A stretch of DNA of 64,000 nt from Mucilaginibacter inviolabilis (GTDB taxonomy: Bacteria > Bacteroidota > Bacteroidia > Sphingobacteriales > Sphingobacteriaceae), in contig NZ_JAANAT010000002.1 of the NCBI RefSeq assembly GCF_011089895.1, positions 434,001 through 498,000 on the forward strand, written 5' to 3'. Position 1 is the first letter of the stretch; each line of letters begins with the position of its first letter. Below are positions 27,115 to 35,723 of this stretch, piece by piece. Both the position numbers and the translations under genes were made by a program. Under the pieces are notes generated by a model that was given only the letters and a program-made list of their open reading frames with translations, was not told where the DNA came from and made no database searches.

Positions 27115-28176
27115 ATGGGCATATCTGCATCAAAAATCCGGTTCCAGAAAGTCACTCTCTTAACAATAATTATCCTTTTTGTTTTGATACTGGCCGGTGG
27201 AGTTGTGCGTAGCTCAGGTTCTGGAATGGGTTGCCCCGATTGGCCAAAATGCTTTGGAAGGTACATACCACCCACCAGCAGTGCTGACTTGCCAAAAGAT
27301 TACAAGCAGAAGTATGTAGATAAGCGTTTGGCTAAAAATCAACGCTTTGCCAAAACCCTCGATGTATTTGGTTACAGTGAACTGGCCAAAAGAATCCGGG
27401 AAGACAAATCGATATTAGTTCCAGAAGAATTTAACGCCGAAAAAACCTGGACTGAATATATCAACCGCCTTATTGGTGCTATATCAGGTCTGTTTCTTTT
27501 TTTATCAGCTGTATATGCTTTTAGTTACTGGAGAGATAGTAAGAGAATTGCCCTTTTTAGCCTGTTTAATTTTGTACTGGTAGGCTTTCAGGCATGGTTA
27601 GGTTCTATTGTGGTATCAACTAATCTGGTATCCTGGATTGTTACAGTGCATATGCTGTTGGCATTGGCCATATTAGCCATACTGATATATACTTATCACC
27701 GGGCTAAAGTATTGGATGCTAAAAAAATAAATACAGGCGCACTGGTATATATCATTACAACGCTTGCTTTGGTAGCCAGTATTTTCCAGATAGCTTTTGG
27801 TACCGAGGTTCGTGATCAAATAGATGCTGTAGCTGCTCATTTTCAGGGTGGATACCGCAATAACTGGATCAGCAGTGTGGGCGAAATATTTACGCAGCAC
27901 CGGGATATGGCGGTATTGGTATTGGTGCTCAATGTGATGTTATACGCTTTAATACGCAAAAACTTTGGTCGTCATTCTGTACATCAGCAATTGATGAGCT
28001 TTACTTTTTTAATGATCATGCTGCAAATAGTAACCGGTATATTATTATCCTACTGGGCCTTGCCACCGGCCGCGCAGGCCGCGCACATTGTGCTGGCGAG
28101 CCTTATTTTCGGGGCACAGTTCTATTTGCTTTTAAATTTATATAAACCAGTTAGTGTTAGGGGGATAAGTCGATGA
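27115..28176 (+). CDS. ctaA: Heme A synthase (COX15/CtaA family)
   Basis: A 353-residue membrane enzyme that oxidises the C8 methyl of heme O to give heme A for the aa3 oxidase. About eight helices are predicted. The family start G-G-V-V-R-S-S-G-S-G-M-G-C-P-D-W-P-K-C-F contains the conserved cysteine pair. Histidines in E-Y-I-N-R-L, V-H-M-L-L and the second-half Q-A-A-H fit heme ligation. The first external loop (about 50-115) is longer than in Bacillus CtaA. The gene overlaps ctaB by 4 bases (ATGA). Confidence 0.92.
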   Translation: MGISASKIRFQKVTLLTIIILFVLILAGGVVRSSGSGMGCPDWPKCFGRYIPPTSSADLPKDYKQKYVDKRLAKNQRFAKTLDVFGYSELAKRIREDKSILVPEEFNAEKTWTEYINRLIGAISGLFLFLSAVYAFSYWRDSKRIALFSLFNFVLVGFQAWLGSIVVSTNLVSWIVTVHMLLALAILAILIYTYHRAKVLDAKKINTGALVYIITTLALVASIFQIAFGTEVRDQIDAVAAHFQGGYRNNWISSVGEIFTQHRDMAVLVLVLNVMLYALIRKNFGRHSVHQQLMSFTFLMIMLQIVTGILLSYWALPPAAQAAHIVLASLIFGAQFYLLLNLYKPVSVRGISR

Positions 28177-29036
28177 ATTGGAAGGATTTTTCAAAACTGG
28201 TAAAAATGCGGCTCACCATTTTGGTGGTATTTTCGGCATCTATATCTTTTTTGATTGGGAGTAAAGTTAATGGTCATATCGACTGGATCAACTGGATAAA
28301 ACTAATCATAGGTGGCTTTTTGGTAACCTCGGCGGCAAATTGCTTTAATGAGATCATTGAAAAAGATCTGGATAAGCTGATGAAGCGTACCATGGATCGC
28401 CCTATACCATCCGGAAAGATGAATACCGGACAAGCGCTGGTTTTAGGCTTGGGTATGGGTATGGCCGGCACCTATTTGTTAGGTAGCTTAAACCTGTTAA
28501 CCGGTTTGCTATCCGTATTCTCCATTTTGTTATATGCCTTTGCTTACACACCATTAAAGCGTAAATCGCCTATAGCAGTGTTTGTAGGTGCTATACCAGG
28601 GGCATTACCCCCGCTTATTGGCTATGTAGCTGCTCACGAAAGAATTGATGAGATTGCTCTGATCCTGTTTGGGATACAGTTTGTATGGCAGTTTGTGCAT
28701 TTTTGGGCCATTGCCTGGGTGCTGGACGATGATTATAAACTGGCCGGCTTCAGACTATTGCCAACCGGTAACCGTAATGCCGGAAGTGCCATAATTACCT
28801 TTATATTTGCAATCATATTGCTGCCAGTAAGTTTACTGCCAACCATTTACGGTTATGGTGGTTATTATGTAGGCGGCGTATCTTTAGTTTGCAGTTTAAT
28901 ATTCTTATACCAGGCTTTTGGCCTGTTACGCGCACAGTCGGTAGAGGCGGCCCGCAAATTAATGTTTGGCTCCTTTATGTATTTGCCTGTAGTGCAGTTA
29001 ATGTTTTTATTTGATTTTATAGGAAAAGTGAAATGA
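28173..29036 (+). CDS. ctaB: Protoheme IX farnesyltransferase
   Basis: A 287-residue UbiA-type membrane prenyltransferase that adds farnesyl to heme B to give heme O. The first aspartate-rich motif reads N-E-I-I-E-K-D-L-D-K-L-M-K-R-T, followed by M-D-R-P-I-P-S-G, which is specific to heme O synthases. A later D-D-D-Y-K-L-A-G-F motif forms the second metal site. It follows ctaA and overlaps the next gene, giving a continuous heme A pathway inside the oxidase operon. Confidence 0.94.
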   Translation: MNWKDFSKLVKMRLTILVVFSASISFLIGSKVNGHIDWINWIKLIIGGFLVTSAANCFNEIIEKDLDKLMKRTMDRPIPSGKMNTGQALVLGLGMGMAGTYLLGSLNLLTGLLSVFSILLYAFAYTPLKRKSPIAVFVGAIPGALPPLIGYVAAHERIDEIALILFGIQFVWQFVHFWAIAWVLDDDYKLAGFRLLPTGNRNAGSAIITFIFAIILLPVSLLPTIYGYGGYYVGGVSLVCSLIFLYQAFGLLRAQSVEAARKLMFGSFMYLPVVQLMFLFDFIGKVK

Positions 29037-29617
29037 TGGCTCAGATTCAAAAAAATAACGACAGGCTTGATCTGGCTCCCAAAAAATTCAACATGTGGAT
29101 ATTTATATTCACCTCGTTCATGTTTTTTGCGGCTTTAACCAGCGGGTTCATCGTTTATAGTGGTGGGAAGGGACATGGCCTTAATGTAATTATGCCCGAT
29201 GCTTTTAAATACAGCACCGCCGTAATTATCATTAGCAGTATTACCTTGTTTTTAGCCTCCAAAGCAGCCAAACAATTGCAGTTTGCCAAACAGCGGCTAT
29301 TTTTGTGGCTTACTTTTGCGCTGGGCGTAGCGTTTTTTGCCATACAGGTTTATGCCTGGTATGTATTAACCTACAAAATGAATGTGTATCTTACAGATCC
29401 TAACGCATCCCGCTCATTTGTTTATATCTTTACAGGGATGCACTTATTACACATAATTGCAGCTATATTGTTACTATTGAATACCCTTGCAGGTACATAT
29501 AAGAACATTCCGCAGGTGCGTAACCTGTTTAAAATGGAAATGACCTCTATTTTTTGGCATTTTCTCGGAATTATATGGATTTATCTGTATGTTTTTTTAC
29601 TTTTGAACCAAAATTAA
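29033..29617 (+). CDS. Cytochrome c oxidase subunit III (short paralogue)
   Basis: A 194-residue membrane protein of the heme-copper oxidase subunit III family with about five helices. It has the M-W-I-F-I-F-T-S-F-M-F-F start helix, the F-T-G-M-H-L-L-H-I-I motif, and a final W-H-F-L-G-I-I-W-I-Y-L-Y helix. It shares the family pattern with the longer gene at 29639 and lacks its internal loops. It overlaps ctaB by 4 bases. Paired subunit III genes are common in this phylum, and each probably occupies a place in the oxidase. Confidence 0.9.
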   Translation: MMAQIQKNNDRLDLAPKKFNMWIFIFTSFMFFAALTSGFIVYSGGKGHGLNVIMPDAFKYSTAVIIISSITLFLASKAAKQLQFAKQRLFLWLTFALGVAFFAIQVYAWYVLTYKMNVYLTDPNASRSFVYIFTGMHLLHIIAAILLLLNTLAGTYKNIPQVRNLFKMEMTSIFWHFLGIIWIYLYVFLLLNQN

Positions 29618-29638
29618 TACACCCATATTTAAGTACAA

Positions 29639-30367
29639 ATGAGTACAGCAGTATCACAAATTGATGAAATAAAAACAACTCCATGGTCTGGAGGGAGATC
29701 ACCCTTCAATGTGGAGTACGGAAAAATAATGATGTGGTTCTTCCTCCTTTCGGATGCATTTACCTTTTCGTCATTACTGATTTCTTATGGTGCATTACGT
29801 TTCAGCGCAAGCGTATGGCCGGCGGCCGATAAGGTTTTCCAGTCGATACCAGGTACTTCGGTTGATCATGGCGCGCCTCTGGTTTTCGTAGGTATCATGA
29901 CTTTCATTCTCATCCTGAGCTCTGTTACCATGGTATTAGCTGTGGAAGCAGGTCATCGTAACGCTAAAAAAGAAGTGATTGGATGGATGATAGCTACTGT
30001 AATAGGTGGTTTCATGTTCCTGGGTTGCCAGGCTTTAGAGTGGAGTCACTTACACCATGAAGGTTTCTGGTGGGGTAGTACGCCAAGTTTACACGCCTTA
30101 AAAGAGTTTTTTGCTGAGGGTGTGGGTACAGATGCAACGCGTCATTTAACCGCTCAGGAATTTGCCAACTTATTCTTTACCATCACTGGTTTCCATGGTT
30201 TCCACGTATTTACGGGGGTTATCATCAATATAATTATCACCGTTAACGTACTGTTGGGTACTTACGAAAAACGCGGTAGCTATTTAATGGTTGAAAAAGT
30301 AGGTCTTTACTGGCACTTTGTAGACCTTGTTTGGGTATTCGTATTTACATTCTTTTACTTAGTATAA
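29639..30367 (+). CDS. Cytochrome c oxidase subunit III
   Basis: A 242-residue subunit III with five to six helices. Typical motifs are M-M-W-F-F-L-L-S-D-A-F-T-F, the Q-A-L-E-W-S-H-L loop, T-G-F-H-G-F-H-V-F-T-G and the final Y-W-H-F-V-D-L-V-W-V-F. These are the standard family residues around the lipid cleft. An extra loop of about 35 residues follows the third helix. It begins 21 bases after the short paralogue and is followed by subunit IV. Confidence 0.93.
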   Translation: MSTAVSQIDEIKTTPWSGGRSPFNVEYGKIMMWFFLLSDAFTFSSLLISYGALRFSASVWPAADKVFQSIPGTSVDHGAPLVFVGIMTFILILSSVTMVLAVEAGHRNAKKEVIGWMIATVIGGFMFLGCQALEWSHLHHEGFWWGSTPSLHALKEFFAEGVGTDATRHLTAQEFANLFFTITGFHGFHVFTGVIINIIITVNVLLGTYEKRGSYLMVEKVGLYWHFVDLVWVFVFTFFYLV

Positions 30368-30378
30368 AAAATATTTAT

Positions 30379-30723
30379 ATGTCATCAGATTCACAAGAAG
30401 TTCACCACGAAGAAGGTGATCACGCAACAATGACTAAAGGAAGAATCATTAAAGTGGCTCTTATCCTGTCGGCTATTACAGCAGTAGAATTTATTATCGC
30501 TTTAATATTGGTGCCACATGGTTATTTGGATATAAAATATGCAAACCCGGTATACATTGTTTTAACCTTGTTTAAAGCGTTTTATATTGTGGCTTTCTTT
30601 ATGCACTTAAAGTTCGAGAAAATGGGTTTGGCCCTTTCTATCATCGTGCCGATACTATTCATTATAGGTTTGATCCTGGTATTGACTAACGAAAGCCATC
30701 ACTGGATCACGTTGAGGGGATAA
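30379..30723 (+). CDS. Cytochrome c oxidase subunit IV
   Basis: A 114-residue protein with three membrane helices of the COX4 prokaryotic family (subunit IV/CyoD-like). The start at 30379 (M-S-S-D-S-Q) is chosen over 30331, which lies inside the previous gene. The N-terminus is rich in His and Glu. F-K-A-F-Y-I-V-A-F-F-M-H-L and the following K-F-E-K-M-G form the family signature. Its stop overlaps the next start by one base. Confidence 0.9.
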   Translation: MSSDSQEVHHEEGDHATMTKGRIIKVALILSAITAVEFIIALILVPHGYLDIKYANPVYIVLTLFKAFYIVAFFMHLKFEKMGLALSIIVPILFIIGLILVLTNESHHWITLRG

Positions 30724-31418
30724 TGGCCGCTATAGCGAAAAAAATTGTAATCCTGGTGCTCATATTAGCAGTACCAGGATTTTTGTATTATTTACTCACC
30801 GCTAAAGGTAAAAACAGGTATAAGCCACTGGCTATTTACGGTCAGAAACTAGTAGCCAAAACCGGCCACAAATTTCATGGTAAGTATATACCCGATACTA
30901 TCTATCATCAGCTGCCAGCTTTTACGCTTACCGCTCAGGATGGCAAAGCGGTGAGTGATTCCACCTTTAAAGGTAAAATATTCGTAGCCGGATTTTTTTA
31001 TACCCATTGCCCTGCGGTATGCAGTACCATTAACCGCAACATGAGTTATTTGGTAGATACCTATCGCAAAAACAAAATGGTGTATTTTACATCGATTACG
31101 GTTGATCCGCAGCGCGATTCGGTATCGGTATTAAAAAAATATGCGGCTAGCTTTAGCCCGGCATCAAACCGTTGGTTTTTTTTAACCGGCGATACCACAT
31201 CCATTTATAATCTGGCCCGTCAGGGTTTCCTGGTTAACGCCATAAAAGAAAACGACGACGATTTTATTTACAGCGATAACCTGGTATTGATTGACTCAGA
31301 AAAACGCATCCGCGGCTATTACAAAGGAGCCAGTACCAATGATATTAACCGCCTGACTGACGAGATCAAAGTATTAATTGCCGAGGAGCTGCGCAAAGTT
31401 GATAAACCGTTGTATTAG
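30723..31418 (+). CDS. SCO1/SenC-family protein with altered copper site
   Basis: A 231-residue thioredoxin-fold protein anchored by one N-terminal helix (about 8-25). Family members deliver copper to CuA of subunit II or act as thiol reductases. The copper cysteines are present in T-H-C-P-A-V-C. The third ligand, a His in the V-I-H-Q-S type segment of characterised SCO proteins, appears as Tyr183 in D-F-I-Y-S-D-N. The protein may therefore bind copper weakly or act mainly as a redox partner (inference). Placement after the oxidase genes supports an assembly role. Confidence 0.87.
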   Translation: MAAIAKKIVILVLILAVPGFLYYLLTAKGKNRYKPLAIYGQKLVAKTGHKFHGKYIPDTIYHQLPAFTLTAQDGKAVSDSTFKGKIFVAGFFYTHCPAVCSTINRNMSYLVDTYRKNKMVYFTSITVDPQRDSVSVLKKYAASFSPASNRWFFLTGDTTSIYNLARQGFLVNAIKENDDDFIYSDNLVLIDSEKRIRGYYKGASTNDINRLTDEIKVLIAEELRKVDKPLY

Positions 31419-31524
31419 AGGTAAGAAACAAGGTGTAAGAATCAAGACAATATAGGATGCTTACACCAATTGATAAAACAAAAAATGAATCTTGACTCTT
31501 GTGTCTTGATTCCTGATTCTTAGA
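31419..31524. repeat. Intergenic inverted repeat of AATCAAGA-type units
   Basis: The left part carries 'aagaatcaagac' and 'gtaagaaac'; the right part carries the complement in 'gtcttgattcctgattctt'. It separates the SCO-like gene from DUF420 and resembles the element at 28-154 in unit sequence. Confidence 0.65.
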
Positions 31525-31527
31525 AAA

Positions 31528-32103
31528 ATGTCTGATAAATTTATATTTCGTTTTGTGGCGGTTATTACCGTAGTAGTGATTGCATTGGTAGTTTTACTCA
31601 ATCGGCACCTGATACCTGGCCCTGCTGTTGCGCCTGCCTTTACACCTTATTTGCCCATGCTTAACGCCATATTGAATGGCACATGTACCATACTGTTACT
31701 GGTATCACTGTACTTTATCAGGCAGGGAAATATACAGGTACACAAAAATCTGAATATTCTTACCTTTAGTTTATCGGCACTGTTCCTGGTCTCTTATGTA
31801 CTGTTTCATTACCTTATGCGTAATGAAATAATATATGGAGATATCAATGGCGATGGCATATTATCAGATGCAGAAAGGGCGGCCGCTGGTGGCATGCGTA
31901 CTTTATATCTTTGTATCCTTACCCCACACATTATACTGGCAGCAGGTGTATTGCCGCTCATTTTGCTCAGCTTTCACCGTGGCTTGCAAATGCAGGTAGC
32001 CAAACACAAAAAACTGGTACGCTGGACATTCCCGATATGGTTGTATGTAACCGCATCAGGCGTTATTGTTTATTTAATGATACGGCCGTATTATCATTTT
32101 TAA
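31528..32103 (+). CDS. DUF420 membrane protein
   Basis: A 191-residue membrane protein with about five helices. It matches DUF420: P-x-L-N-A-I-L-N-G-T near residues 44-54, then V-H-K-N-L-N, L-F-H-Y and a final T-F-P-I-W-L-Y-V-x-x-S-G. DUF420 includes CtaM of Staphylococcus, needed for aa3-type quinol oxidase function, so an oxidase-maturation role is plausible. An acidic insertion (D-I-N-G-D-G-I-L-S-D-A-E) resembles a calcium-binding loop and also occurs in other Bacteroidetes members. It follows the SCO-like gene in the same direction. Confidence 0.85.
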   Translation: MSDKFIFRFVAVITVVVIALVVLLNRHLIPGPAVAPAFTPYLPMLNAILNGTCTILLLVSLYFIRQGNIQVHKNLNILTFSLSALFLVSYVLFHYLMRNEIIYGDINGDGILSDAERAAAGGMRTLYLCILTPHIILAAGVLPLILLSFHRGLQMQVAKHKKLVRWTFPIWLYVTASGVIVYLMIRPYYHF

Positions 32104-32201
32104 TCCTGGTACTAAGTAACGAGTATTAAGTATTATTACAGGATAAAGGTTTACATACTTTGTATATCTTTAGCCAATTAATTACCTGTAAAATACTTAT
32201 C

Positions 32202-33098
32202 ATGAAAAAAATTCTATTCCTGCTGTTAATAGGTGTGCCATTTTTGGCGAAAGCACAGTATGCAACTTCAATAACCACATCCAATGTTGCCAACTATACT
32301 TACGTAGGTACATTAAATCCAAGTGGCCAGGGAAGCCCTCAAAAATTGATAGTAACCGTGTTTGGTGGTGCATGGTATGCTACAGCCTTAGGTGAAACTA
32401 CTTTTTATATTGGCAATTATGGTGATTTAACAGTTAATCGTGTTACCATGGGCTCATCAGATGGTGGCACCGTTACCTTACAGGCATACACGAATACCAA
32501 TAATACTATTGATTTCTATGTGTATTCAAATAATTGGGTTGCTTACGCAGTAAAATCTATTACACTGAGGGGAAATACTCCCGTAAATCAATACATAACT
32601 AATACCAACTCAAGTACTGTTCCTACGGGTACTCAGCTGGCATTGAATATAAACCCGGTTATGATTACTGATGGAAGCGGTAATATCGGGCTTAATACAG
32701 CCTCTCCTGATCCTGGCTATAAATTATCTGTAAACGGTAAAGTGCGTACGAAAGAAGTAAGGGTAGAAGCAAACTGGGCCGACTATGTGTTTGATAACAG
32801 TTACCCATTGTTGCCATTGGAAAAAGTGGAACATTACATTAAAGACAATCATCACTTGCCTGATGTACCATCGGCAGCTGAAGTAAGCAAGAACGGCATT
32901 AACTTAGGGGAAACTGACGCGCTGCTGCTTAAAAAGATAGAAGAACTGACACTTTATTTGATTGAGAAGAATAAAGAAAACAAAAAACAGCAAAATTTAA
33001 TTGATCTCCAGACAGAAGCACTCCAAATTCAAAGTGAAAAGCTGAAACAGTTAGAAGATAGATTAAAGCATTTAGAGAACAATAATAAAACTAACTAA
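32202..33098 (+). CDS. Secreted tail-fibre-like protein with C-terminal coiled coil
   Basis: A 298-residue protein with a signal peptide (about 1-18, ending A-K-A-Q). The start at 32202 opens that signal and is preferred over 32160. The first 150 residues are Thr/Asn/Tyr-rich beta structure. From about 175 comes a block common at the end of Bacteroidetes surface proteins: N-G-K-V-R-T-K-E-V-R, W-A-D-Y-V-F, H-H-L-P-D-V-P-S-A and G-I-N-L-G-E-T-D, followed by a long Lys/Glu/Gln coiled coil (about 245-298). The role is unknown; it appears unrelated to the oxidase. Confidence 0.72.
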   Translation: MKKILFLLLIGVPFLAKAQYATSITTSNVANYTYVGTLNPSGQGSPQKLIVTVFGGAWYATALGETTFYIGNYGDLTVNRVTMGSSDGGTVTLQAYTNTNNTIDFYVYSNNWVAYAVKSITLRGNTPVNQYITNTNSSTVPTGTQLALNINPVMITDGSGNIGLNTASPDPGYKLSVNGKVRTKEVRVEANWADYVFDNSYPLLPLEKVEHYIKDNHHLPDVPSAAEVSKNGINLGETDALLLKKIEELTLYLIEKNKENKKQQNLIDLQTEALQIQSEKLKQLEDRLKHLENNNKTN

Positions 33099-33149
33099 GA
33101 GCCGAACAATACGCTCTACTGAAACTTCTATAGATTATCATAGGATTGC

Positions 33150-33194
33150 ATGGTTTCAGCCTTCGGCTGACTGTAAGCCGAAGGCTGAAACCAT
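33150..33194. repeat. REP-like perfect 19-base hairpin
   Basis: The arms at 33150-33168 and 33176-33194 are exact complements around a 7-base loop. The core 'cagccttcggctg' resembles the 'ggcttcagcc' core of the array at 2240-2537. It lacks a T-run, so it is not a standard terminator. Confidence 0.75.
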
Positions 33195-33290
33195 ATATGC
33201 CACGGGCTGAGAATCTGTAGCAGCAGCGTATCTGGAGTAAAAAGTCCTGATACTTCATACTAACTACTTGATACGGCATTATTAATTAGC

Positions 33291-33298
33291 TAAATTTG
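33291..33298 (+). promoter_or_regulatory. Candidate promoter -7 close to a start codon
   Basis: TAAATTTG ends 5 bases before the ATG at 33304, the same near-leaderless layout as at prfB. Confidence 0.35.
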
Positions 33299-33303
33299 CC
33301 ATC

Positions 33304-33582
33304 ATGAAAACAGGTTTTAAAATTATATTATTTGTATTTGCCCTGGGCCTTATGGTTTGCAGCAGGCAACCTGTAAAAGCGCAATGCGCCCAATGTGCAG
33401 CCACGGTTGAAACCAATGCCAAAAGTGGTGGTAACGCTGCCAAAGGTTTAAATAATGGTATTTTATTTTTATTAGGTGCACCTTACCTGGCCGCCGGTGT
33501 TGTTGGCTTTATCTGGTACAAAAAATATCGCCGTAAAAACGTCGACCTCAACATACGTAAGGAAAAACTGCACCTGAATTAA
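33304..33582 (+). CDS. Small secreted/membrane protein with CxxC motif
   Basis: A 92-residue protein: signal-like helix (about 5-25, ending V-K-A-Q), then C-A-Q-C-A-A, a glycine/asparagine-rich linker, a membrane helix (about 53-75) and a basic tail K-K-Y-R-R-K. I do not recognise a named family. The CxxC at the mature N-terminus would face the periplasm and could bind a metal or be redox-active. Its position after the oxidase assembly genes makes a maturation role worth testing, though it has its own promoter-like element. Confidence 0.7.
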   Translation: MKTGFKIILFVFALGLMVCSRQPVKAQCAQCAATVETNAKSGGNAAKGLNNGILFLLGAPYLAAGVVGFIWYKKYRRKNVDLNIRKEKLHLN

Positions 33583-33584
33583 TT

Positions 33585-33684
33585 TTGAGTCATTAGGTCA
33601 TTGAAGGTCATTAAGTCATTGGTTGAATTTTAAATCACGACATACTGATCAACTAATGACACAGTGATTCAATGATCCAATGAC
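33585..33684. repeat. Intergenic inverted repeat of GTCATT-type units
   Basis: The left part repeats 'ggtcatt' and 'agtcatt'; the right part holds complementary 'aatgacc' and 'aatgac' units. It lies between the small CxxC protein and DUF983. Confidence 0.7.
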
Positions 33685-33691
33685 CAACATC

Positions 33692-34096
33692 ATGCCGTCA
33701 ACTCCCAGATCATGGGCTATGCTTCATTGCAAGTGCCCGCGTTGCCGCAGAGGGAATATGTTTCAGGGAGGTGCTTATAGCTTTTCTAATAAAATAAACC
33801 TCAATTGCCCGCATTGTAATTTACATTTTGAAATTGAGCCGGGATATTTTTATGCCGCCATGTATGTAAGCTATGCTTTAAACGTAGGCGAAGCATTAGG
33901 CCTGGCCTGGCTTACCTTTCTCATCACCCATAATGCTGATTCGCCCTGGTTGTATCTAAGTGTCATAATTTTGGGCTGTTTTGCATTAGCACCTATAAAT
34001 TTCAGATATTCGCGGGTACTATTGTTATATTGGTTATCACCCAAGATACATTACCAGCCATATTTAGATACTGATGATAAACCAGGAAAGTCTTGA
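33692..34096 (+). CDS. DUF983 family membrane protein
   Basis: A 134-residue protein with two zinc-ribbon-like knuckles, C-K-C-P-R-C-R-R-G and C-P-H-C, followed by F-E-I-E-P-G-Y-F-Y-A-A-M-Y and two membrane helices. This is the DUF983 pattern; function is unknown. The start at 33692 is taken over an in-frame ATG at 33680, because the latter falls in the preceding inverted repeat. Its end overlaps the next gene by 23 bases. Confidence 0.82.
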   Translation: MPSTPRSWAMLHCKCPRCRRGNMFQGGAYSFSNKINLNCPHCNLHFEIEPGYFYAAMYVSYALNVGEALGLAWLTFLITHNADSPWLYLSVIILGCFALAPINFRYSRVLLLYWLSPKIHYQPYLDTDDKPGKS

Positions 34097-34739
34097 ATTT
34101 TTAAGGGATCTCGCAGCAAACAATAACCGGGAGTGGTTTTCAGAGAACAAAGGGCGTTATGAAAAAGCCCGCGAAAATGTAATTGAGTTCACCGTGGAGC
34201 TACTCAGCGAAATGCACCAGGTAGACCCGGCGATTGACGAAACACTCGACCCCAAAAAATGCGTGATGCGTATTTACCGCGACATCCGTTTCCGGAAAGA
34301 TAAAACACCATATAAAATAAACTTTGGCATTAGCCTGCCCACACAAGGCACAAAGCTTGGTGGAGCTGAGTATTATTTGCAGATACAGCCTGGTGGTAAC
34401 TCTTTTATTGCCGGCGGATATTGGATGCCCGAAGCCGCTCATCTCAAAGCCATACGCCAGGAAATTGATTATAACGCACATGATCTGAAACAGATTATTG
34501 ATGCGCCGGAGTTTGTAAAGCTATTTGGCGATTTCAGGGCGCAGGAGCAATTAAAAACCGCTCCGCAGGGTTACACGCCAGATAATGAAAATATCGACCT
34601 GCTGAAGCTAAAAAGTTTTATAGCCTGGCATAAGATAAGTGATAAAGATATCGTTAAGAAGAACGCAACGGCGCAAATTGCACAGGATTGCAAGCTCATT
34701 TACCCGCTCAACGTTTTTTTAAGGAATGCGATGGCGTAG
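34074..34739 (+). CDS. DUF2461 family protein
   Basis: A 221-residue cytosolic protein of the DUF2461/TIGR02453 family. It opens with F-L-R-D-L-A-A-N-N-N-R-E-W-F-S-E-N-K, has M-R-I-Y-R-D-I-R-F-R-K-D-K-T-P-Y-K and the glycine-rich G-G-A-E-Y-Y-L-Q-I-Q-P-G segment. The length is normal for the family. No function is established. It overlaps the end of the DUF983 gene, so the two are probably translated from one message. Confidence 0.88.
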   Translation: MINQESLEFLRDLAANNNREWFSENKGRYEKARENVIEFTVELLSEMHQVDPAIDETLDPKKCVMRIYRDIRFRKDKTPYKINFGISLPTQGTKLGGAEYYLQIQPGGNSFIAGGYWMPEAAHLKAIRQEIDYNAHDLKQIIDAPEFVKLFGDFRAQEQLKTAPQGYTPDNENIDLLKLKSFIAWHKISDKDIVKKNATAQIAQDCKLIYPLNVFLRNAMA

Positions 34740-34856
34740 TTGGTTCATTAGTTCATTGGCTCATTAGTATCTAATTACAAACTATGCAAGATTATATAGT
34801 TAAAACCAATGAACCAGTGAACAAATGAACTAATGAACAATTGAACTAATAAACGA
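34740..34856. repeat. Intergenic inverted repeat of TTCATTAG-type units
   Basis: The left part is built from 'ggttcattagttcattgg'; the right part from 'ccaatgaaccagtgaac' and 'atgaactaatgaac'. The two can pair into a long imperfect hairpin just after DUF2461 and before the OmpA-like gene. Confidence 0.75.
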
Positions 34857-34862
34857 AATATA

Positions 34863-35672
34863 ATGAAGATCACCTACTACCTGTTGGCCCTGGCCTTGAG
34901 TCTTACTTTTTATTCTTCCTGTAAGATCATGTCGCCGAAGGCTTACAAAGCTTTGATTGCCGAGCGCGATTCCTTAACTACCCGTACCGAAACATTGGAA
35001 ACCCAGGTTTTTCAGCTTAAGGCGGACACCATGCGCCTGCATCGCGAACTAGCCAACCTGAGCAATAACAACAGTGCCCTGAACAGTAATCTGAGCACCA
35101 GCTCATCAAAACTAAAACGTTTGGCAGCCGATCTGGAAAAACGCGAGGCTCGTTTGAAAGAGGTAGAAGATATTTTGCGTAAACGCGATGAAGCCGCCAA
35201 CGCCCTCAAAAATAAATTGCAACAGGCCTTATTGGGCTTTCAGCAAAGTGGTTTAACGGTTGATATCCGTAACGGTAAAGTATATGTATCATTGGCCGAT
35301 AAGCTGCTGTTTCCATCAGGAAGTATTGTTATTGACGATAAAGGTAAAGCTGCCCTGAAACAACTGGCCGTAGTGCTGAACAAAGAACCGGATATTAATA
35401 TGGCCATTGAAGGTCATACTGATGACAAAAAGGTAATTAACCTGGGCCAGATCAAAGATAACTGGGACCTGAGCGTACTGCGTGCTACCTCGGTAACCCG
35501 CTATCTGACCGAGGTTGAAAAGGTTGACCCGCACCGGTTAACGGCTACAGGCAAAAGCGAGTTTCAGCCCATCGACACAGCTCCAACCAACGAGGCCCGA
35601 GCCAAAAACCGCCGTATCGAAATTGTGCTCACCCCACGATTGGATGAGCTGTATAATTTGATCACGAAGTAG
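34863..35672 (+). CDS. OmpA-family lipoprotein with coiled coil
   Basis: A 269-residue lipoprotein: Cys20 follows F-Y-S-S. Residues about 30-115 form a long coiled coil rich in Leu, Glu and Asn. The C-terminal OmpA domain (about 135-265) binds peptidoglycan; it shows L-F-P-S-G-S, I-E-G-H-T-D-D, R-A-T-S-V-T-R-Y-L and the N-E-A-R-A-K-N-R-R-I-E-I block. It probably tethers the outer membrane to the cell wall. It is a single gene, isolated by repeats on both sides. Confidence 0.9.
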   Translation: MKITYYLLALALSLTFYSSCKIMSPKAYKALIAERDSLTTRTETLETQVFQLKADTMRLHRELANLSNNNSALNSNLSTSSSKLKRLAADLEKREARLKEVEDILRKRDEAANALKNKLQQALLGFQQSGLTVDIRNGKVYVSLADKLLFPSGSIVIDDKGKAALKQLAVVLNKEPDINMAIEGHTDDKKVINLGQIKDNWDLSVLRATSVTRYLTEVEKVDPHRLTATGKSEFQPIDTAPTNEARAKNRRIEIVLTPRLDELYNLITK

Positions 35673-35723
35673 AGCCCCCTAACTCCCTGAAGGGGGAACA
35701 GGAGTTTGACGGATAGAAAAATC

